Source: Entrophospora sp. SA101 (Eukaryota > Glomeromycota > Glomeromycetes > Entrophosporales > Entrophosporaceae). From it: a stretch of DNA of 63,508 bases. The translations under genes and the position numbers were made by a program. Position 1 is the first letter of the stretch; each line of letters starts with the position of its first letter. Of the stretch, positions 58,757 through 63,508 are shown one piece after another. The stretch covers positions 1 through 63,508 of the forward strand of contig CAUDNR010004185.1 of NCBI GenBank assembly GCA_958430865.1, read 5' to 3'. The notes under the pieces are model-generated. The model was not told the origin of the DNA. It was given only the letters and a program-made list of their open reading frames with translations, and did no database searches.

Positions 58757-58899
58757 TTAAATCCTAAATTTTTAAATTTATTACCCCGTTTATCCGAATT
58801 AATTTATGACTCTAATAATAACTTCGGATTATAAAAAACCCCGTTAATCCAAATAAAAGTTCCCGCACAATTGCCTTCGGTTTAACGGGGTTGCCTATG
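58147..58899 (+). mobile_element. Pogo-like element, copy 3 (chimeric)
   Basis: A 753-bp element with cataggc... and ...gcctatg ends next to ta on both sides. Its left ~610 bp are identical to copies 1 and 2. Its right ~143 bp differ at many positions and keep better inverted-repeat motifs (accccgttaatcc, cttcggtttaacggggttgc), closer to an undamaged end. The right flank (ctactttgacc...) is unrelated to that of copies 1 and 2. It is a mosaic of two source copies. Confidence 0.85.
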
Positions 58900-59642
58900 T
58901 ACTACTTTGACCTTTCGTTTTTTTTTTGGTATGACCAGATAGATGACAAGAGGTAGATTTTTTAATAATAATAATAATAATACGAACTACTACTATATTT
59001 TCATTTCTCCTATTGCTATATTTGCGAATCAGTGTAACCGAGGGCATTTTTTTCTATTGATGCGAATCTATGGTGAGGTGGTCTCATTTTTTTTTTTAAA
59101 GTACTTTCGAATCATAGTGTTGGCGTTCACATCCAATAGGGTTTTCCCGGTCCTATTATAACTCTCCATTGCTGTAAACTACAACCTATATGTCATCCTT
59201 TCGTGCAACTTTGATGCCTGTATCTTTGAAAATGGAGAAGGAGTAGCGATTTGAAAACAGCATGATTATTTCCGATCACGATGAAAATTTTCTAAATTAA
59301 ACAAAGAGTAGTTTTTTAATTAATATAATAACAATCGTTTTGAACTTTGTGTGATGTAGATTTCTAGGAAATAGGGAATCATTCAATCAAAAGGTAAAAA
59401 AAACGTTGCACCATTTTATTTTTAAATAAATTTTTTAGAACCATATATATATAATCTTTGATAATAAAATATATAGATAGATATATATAAATAAATTAAA
59501 ATGATGTAATAACAAATGATAAATTCCTAAAAGCTCCTTTAATAAAAATTTTTAAAAAAAACAACCATCAATTAATTAACTAAACTAGTCGACCAACCAA
59601 CCAAACCAATCAATAATTTTCATTCATTGAATTAATAATTAA
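58900..59642. other. Intergenic; 3' flank of DSK2
   Basis: AT-rich, with a (taa)n run at 58964-58981. The ORF at 58943-59161 is low-complexity and discounted. It includes the 3' UTR of the minus-strand DSK2 gene. Confidence 0.5.
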
Positions 59643-60904
59643 TTAAAAAGTGTTACTTAAAAGTAGTTCGATAGCTGCATTTACATTTCCACCAGAAGCT
59701 AATAACGCACGGATATTTTTCTGTGCATCCCAAAACCCCATATCATTTAATTGTTGTAATTGAACTTGAAATCTTTCTTCGGGTGGAATAGTAGGTGCAG
59801 TTGTTGGTGGAACACCTAGACCTCCTAATCCAAATAGCAATGATGGATCGATTTGGAAAAACGGTTGTTGTTGTTGCTGGTTGGTGTTTGGGTTTCCAGT
59901 AGGGTTCATTGTAGCAGCAGTATTAAAAAGACTGAAGAATGGGTTATTAATTGGTGGTGGGATGGCGGAGGAAGGTGTAGTGGTAGTGTTATTATCATTA
60001 TTATTGTTGGTTGAAGAAGTAGTAGTTGTAGTTGTAGGTGTTGTAGGGTTCGTTGCGGAAGGGTTCGTAGGAAACATACCCATGCCATAACCTCCAGGAT
60101 TGCCCACTGATGGATTTAAAGTTGCAATATGACGGATTGCATCTGGATTTGATAATAAAGCTTGAAATCCGGGATCTTGTGTCATCTGTCTAAGTTGAGG
60201 CGCCATTTCACCAAATTGTTGTGGGTTCATGGCAATTACATTATCTATAATCTGAGGATCCTGCATCATTTGTAAAACATATTGCATCAAAGCAGGATTA
60301 TTAAGAACTTGTTCCATCATCATATTCATATTTGGTGCGCCATTATTATTATCACCAAAAAGATTTGCGTCATTATTAGTACCAAAATTTCCACTGCCTC
60401 CACCAAATCCGCCCAGTGCTGTAAATGGATTAAGAGGTATATTTTGTGGTTGTGTTGATTGATTATTGGTAGTATTTGTTGTTGAAGTAGCAGTTGGTTC
60501 AGATTGTGTTGTTGATTGAGATGAAACTAACAATTTTTTGAAGTATAATTAGAAAATGTCCACATTTAAATAATTTTTACTTGTAGTATTTTGTTTGTTG
60601 CATATATAGTAAAAAATAGATCACAATATAATATATATTAATCATTTAACATACCACGAGCTCCTAAACTTTTCACCATGTGAACTGTGTGTCCTTCAGC
60701 AATCTTATAGGTTTCAAGAGTATCATTATCTTTTAACACTTTACCAGAGTATATTAATTTTTGTTTATCAGCTGGAATTTCACTTTTTTCTGCAATAAGC
60801 TGTTTAAATTCTAAAACAGTTTTTGATTTATCTGTAGTTACTGTATATTTTGTATCATTAGAACATTTGACCGTTATTGTTATTTCTGACATTTCATTAT
60901 TCAT
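59643..60904 (-). CDS. DSK2: Ubiquilin / Dsk2-type ubiquitin shuttle
   Basis: Two exons (60904-60655, 60526-59643; 128-bp GT-AG intron) give 377 aa, close to yeast Dsk2 (373 aa). The N-terminal ubiquitin-like domain spans about residues 5-80 ([39 protein letters not shown]). The STI1 region spans about 155-240 ([40 protein letters not shown]). The C-terminal UBA domain is in the last ~45 residues ([20 protein letters not shown], then [19 protein letters not shown]). Thr/Asn/Gln-rich linkers separate them. Dsk2 carries ubiquitinated proteins to the proteasome by binding ubiquitin with UBA and the proteasome with UBL. A second in-frame ATG at 60892 could also be the start. Confidence 0.95.
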
Positions 60905-61450
60905 TATTTTTTATTTTTACTAATTTTCAAATTTTATGGCATCAGTTGATCATTCAGAATTGTGTAACCAACCTTTTTTATAAAAATTGTGCTATTAAAG
61001 CTTTCTAATAAATCCTGATAGAAAGCTCCCTATGCAAAGCTATAGTTATTCAAAATAGCATTACTTTTCACTTCAAAGCTAAAAACATTACCTTTATAAA
61101 CATGATGGGTAATTGAAAAAATGTAAAATAAGCCTGGCTTTATGTGGAATGTTGGTTATTAAAGTTTAGAGAAAATGGCAAAAAACATAACAGTCAAATG
61201 ATTTGGGCCAAGATACATTTTCCATCACTATCTTCTCAATATGTGGGTAAAATATGATCAAATGATCAAGTCATTTTCAAAAGGCTCTTTTAAAAGTATT
61301 GTCAAGAATGGCCGAATTACAATAATAAATAAATAGATAGTGGTTAAGAAGTAATTATATACAGGAAGTTTTATTTTTATATTCTCATTATATGGTAAGA
61401 AGACTTATATAAATATCAATAGCACATAATATAAAGAAGGTAATGAAATA
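60905..61450. other. Intergenic; upstream of DSK2
   Basis: AT-rich. It must contain the DSK2 promoter on its left side. No distinct motif is supportable. Confidence 0.5.
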
Positions 61451-61633
61451 CAGTCAGACTCCTATATAGTCACAACATAGTATAGTCACATTTTTTTGTT
61501 AATTTGAAAAATTCCCTGCTACTAATTAATCATAGTAAAAACATGTCCTGTATAGTCACAAACACTATAGTCACCAAAATTCTTGAAATTTCACTATGAT
61601 CCTGAGGTGTGTGACTATATAGGAGTCTGACTT
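61451..61633. mobile_element. Short MITE with agtcagactcctatatagtc ends
   Basis: A 183-bp foldback element. agtcagactcctatatagtc on the left is matched exactly in inverse by gactatataggagtctgact on the right, about 23 bp in all. Additional tatagtcac strings lie inside. TA precedes the left end; the right flank lacks TA, so the exact border or target site is uncertain. Confidence 0.82.
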
Positions 61634-62171
61634 GTTTATTATATTAATATCAATAAAAATTCGTGCATGTGCCGCCACTCATTCACTGCGACGTTTAACT
61701 TGAAATCTTATTTATTATTTATTTTAATTAAAGAAAAGAAAAATATATAGAGGATTATTCTTCCATGTAAATATTAATGGTTGTCATATTGCATCATATG
61801 AAGATGTATGAACTCTACACATTCAAGATGTGCTTTGAGTTATAAAAGTATTATAAAAAAAATAAAAAAAGTTTACTACAACGTGATTTTACTATTGTCC
61901 ACTGCTTATGTACTTATTTATTAATTAATAAATGATTGATTGATTATAGAATAGAAGCGGCTGAAATGATTAATAATTGCTGCTGTACAAGGGAGCCCTA
62001 GAATAAGTATTCTAATATGGGGCATACTGCAACAAAACCAGACAAAGTGAACATTGGTATAACCAAGAATTTTAGGGATCAAAATTTAGTCATTTGTAAT
62101 GTGATCATAATTAATATCCCATTTACTATCTTAGTGATATATAGAACTATTTCTATATAAAAATAGTTAAT
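61634..62171. other. Intergenic
   Basis: No gene is seen. A TATA-like tatataaaaatag lies just upstream of the small ORF at 62172. Confidence 0.4.
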
Positions 62172-62429
62172 ATGAAGCTAATTTACATTAGGTCTACCAA
62201 GAATTATAGCACCATTAGAAGTATTTTAAAAAAAGAACAAGGTGAAAAAATTGCACCCTATATTTTTAAAATAAATGATACTCAGGCAATTGAAGCTTAT
62301 CTAAGGAAAGAAAAGATTACTTATGAAATTTACCAAGAAGAAAGAAAAATAATAAATGTTGGAAAAAGGAAGCATCATGATGATGCATTATTACCTAATA
62401 AAAAGCAAAAATCTCTAAAAGGAAAATAA
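62172..62429 (+). CDS. Hypothetical small basic protein, 85 aa
   Basis: Single ORF with an ATG at 62172 and a TAA at 62427-62429. The composition looks genuine: residues 1-65 are mixed hydrophobic/charged (KINDTQAIEAYLRKEKITYE), and a basic tail (VGKRKHHDDALLPNKKQKSL) resembles a nuclear-localisation-type sequence. A TATA-like sequence precedes it. I recognise no family. A MITE sits directly behind the stop codon. Confidence 0.45.
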   Translation: MKLIYIRSTKNYSTIRSILKKEQGEKIAPYIFKINDTQAIEAYLRKEKITYEIYQEERKIINVGKRKHHDDALLPNKKQKSLKGK

Positions 62430-62436
62430 CTACCAC

Positions 62437-62562
62437 TAAAGCTCCTAATAGGATCGGGTCAATCTGAAATTTTTCAGTTCGGGTTCAGGTTGTCCATAAA
62501 AATTTTGGTTTGAGTTCAGGTTGACACTTAACCTGCTCGAAATCAGTCTGTTAGGAGCTTTA
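62437..62562. mobile_element. 126-bp MITE with exact 8-bp TSD
   Basis: The ends taaagctcctaa and ttaggagcttta are perfect inverted repeats. actaccac is duplicated at 62429-62436 and 62563-62570. The 8-bp duplication suggests mobilisation by a hAT-type transposase. The interior carries repeated ggttcaggttg/gagttcaggttg motifs. Confidence 0.88.
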
Positions 62563-62632
62563 ACTACCACTTTCTTTATAGTTGAAATGAATTTCAATTT
62601 ATACAGAATTTCTTTAAACTACTTTTTTATTT

Positions 62633-63508
62633 TCAATCAAGGTCATCTTTAGTCTCTTTAACTTCAATTTGAGCAGTTAATTGACCATTCTGTTGATCTT
62701 TTAATTTCCTGTTTTCCTCTTCTAGTTGTTTAATTCTTTCTTCTAAACCCTTTACCTTATCTAATAATTCCTGTTTTGCTTTTTACTTCACTCTTCAGAT
62801 TTTTCCTGAAATTTGGCTACTTCTTCTCTTTCAGTTTCTAATTCTTCTTTGGTAATTGATAACTCTTTTTCTAGTTCTCTAGTTTTATTTTCTAAGCAAA
62901 AACTGAAGACTTGCAAGAGTAATTCTTTATCAGAAAGTGGATTAGTTGATTTAGCTTTTAAATGACCACAAAAGCATCTGTTTCTATTCCTTTTTAACCT
63001 ACCACATTTCTCACATAATGAAAGCGTATTATTATCATAATCTTTTTTACAATCCTTACAAACAAAAACAAAAACTATATCAGAGTAACCATCAGGAATA
63101 TTACAAGCCACCATTTGATGAGTAGCAGGAGCAGTATCAAAATTAAGGAGAGTTGGGTCATCAAAATTTAGAAAACAGAAATTACACTCTTGTTCATCTC
63201 TTTGGGCTATTTCCAGAACTCTATATTCTAATCTCATATTGATCTACATATTCTTTTGAACAATAAAAGCCTGGAACTTCTCTTTAATTTTTTCCTTTAC
63301 TTTACTTACTAATTGCTTGAACTTTCACAATCTATTTTCTTTTTGCTGTTTTGGCAGAGCTGGTAGTTCTTTGTTTTCTAAATAATCTCTTCAGTTTATT
63401 TCCTGATTCTTGGCAACCAAATTATTTTCCAATAAATCCATTGTCTAAGAGTTTGTCCATTGCTGCATTATGCTCCAAAACTGTTTCAAACATTTGACGT
63501 TCTCTCTC
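62633..63508 (-). pseudogene. Decayed zinc-finger/coiled-coil gene, runs off window
   Basis: The minus ORF 63237-62788 (149 aa) has Cys pairs at residues 18-21 (CNFC), 60-63 (CKDC) and 75-78 (CEKC), plus C88/C90, suggesting two zinc-binding units. A Glu/Lys heptad-rich coiled coil follows from about residue 103. After its stop the coiled coil continues in another frame (LLDKVKGLEERIKQLEEENR) to a stop at 62633-62635. Upstream, other frames still read coding-like pieces (PGFYCSKEYVDQYE; MFETVLEHNAAMDKLLDNGF) up to the window edge. The simplest reading is one gene broken by frameshifts or stops. Unrecognised introns are possible but no good splice pairs were seen. Function unknown. Confidence 0.5.

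Noticed and set aside
59881..60090. Extra ORFs over DSK2 on both strands
   Set aside because: Shadows of the Thr/Asn-rich linker; the UBL-STI1-UBA frame is clear.
1..63508. tRNA or rRNA genes
   Set aside because: Strings such as ggttcgagt near 36571 and 46250 resemble a T-loop, but no cloverleaf partner or A box is seen around them. No rRNA-like conserved block was noticed.

Overview
The window looks like nuclear DNA of a filamentous fungus with a very AT-rich, transposon-laden genome. The best guess is an arbuscular mycorrhizal fungus of the Rhizophagus/Glomeromycotina type. This is an inference from four things: short GT-AG introns of roughly 75-125 bp, Asn/Ser/Thr homopolymer-rich proteins, fungus-specific gene families (Fungal_trans factor, Dsk2, Ndc1, SYLF protein), and a dense mix of Tc1/mariner, hAT, pogo-like and LINE relics. 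A run of 10 N at 19165-19174 is an assembly gap.

Layout. 1-6441: intergenic DNA with a retroposon-like repeat, a Tc1-derived long-TIR element (2844-3786) and a broken hAT transposase (4180-5515). 6442-8085: a Tc1/mariner element with an uninterrupted 344-aa transposase. 8086-17500: a gene island with NDC1 (10 exons, 631 aa), a SYLF/Ysc84-type gene (5 exons, 310 aa), a small minus-strand gene, a non-autonomous pogo-like element and an unknown 135-aa ORF. 17829-31679: MITEs, tandem repeats around the gap, a disrupted multi-part ORF carrying a Mutator-like MITE, a deleted hAT derivative and long stretches with no recognisable gene. 31680-34720: a three-exon Fungal_trans-domain regulator (954 aa) without a visible zinc cluster. 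35831-47492: an AAC/AAT microsatellite, a second copy of the deleted hAT derivative, a three-level transposon nest (39460-42926), a decayed Tc1, a LINE endonuclease relic and another hAT pseudogene with a MITE inside it. 47815-58899: a second, internally deleted Tc1 copy, then a repeat of the whole 8-17 kb gene island, then a third partial copy. 59643-60904: ubiquilin/DSK2 (2 exons, 377 aa). 61451-63508: two MITEs, a small ORF and a decayed zinc-finger/coiled-coil gene running off the end.

The most striking feature is the duplication. 7912-17155 and 48563-57806 (9,244 bp) line up at a constant offset of 40,651, with no difference seen wherever I compared them, including homopolymers. Its left border lies inside two Tc1 copies. 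On the right, copy 2 stops abruptly inside the 135-aa ORF, jumps back to re-copy about 950 bp, and then passes into a different version of the pogo-like element. This fits break-induced replication with template switching between transposon copies, or else an assembly artefact. If it is real, two complete identical copies each of the NDC1, SYLF and small minus-strand genes are present.

The recognised host genes are housekeeping genes: nuclear-pore/spindle-pole anchoring, actin/endocytosis-linked membrane binding, ubiquitin shuttling and transcription. They show no sign of forming one pathway. No tRNA, rRNA or CRISPR array was recognised.
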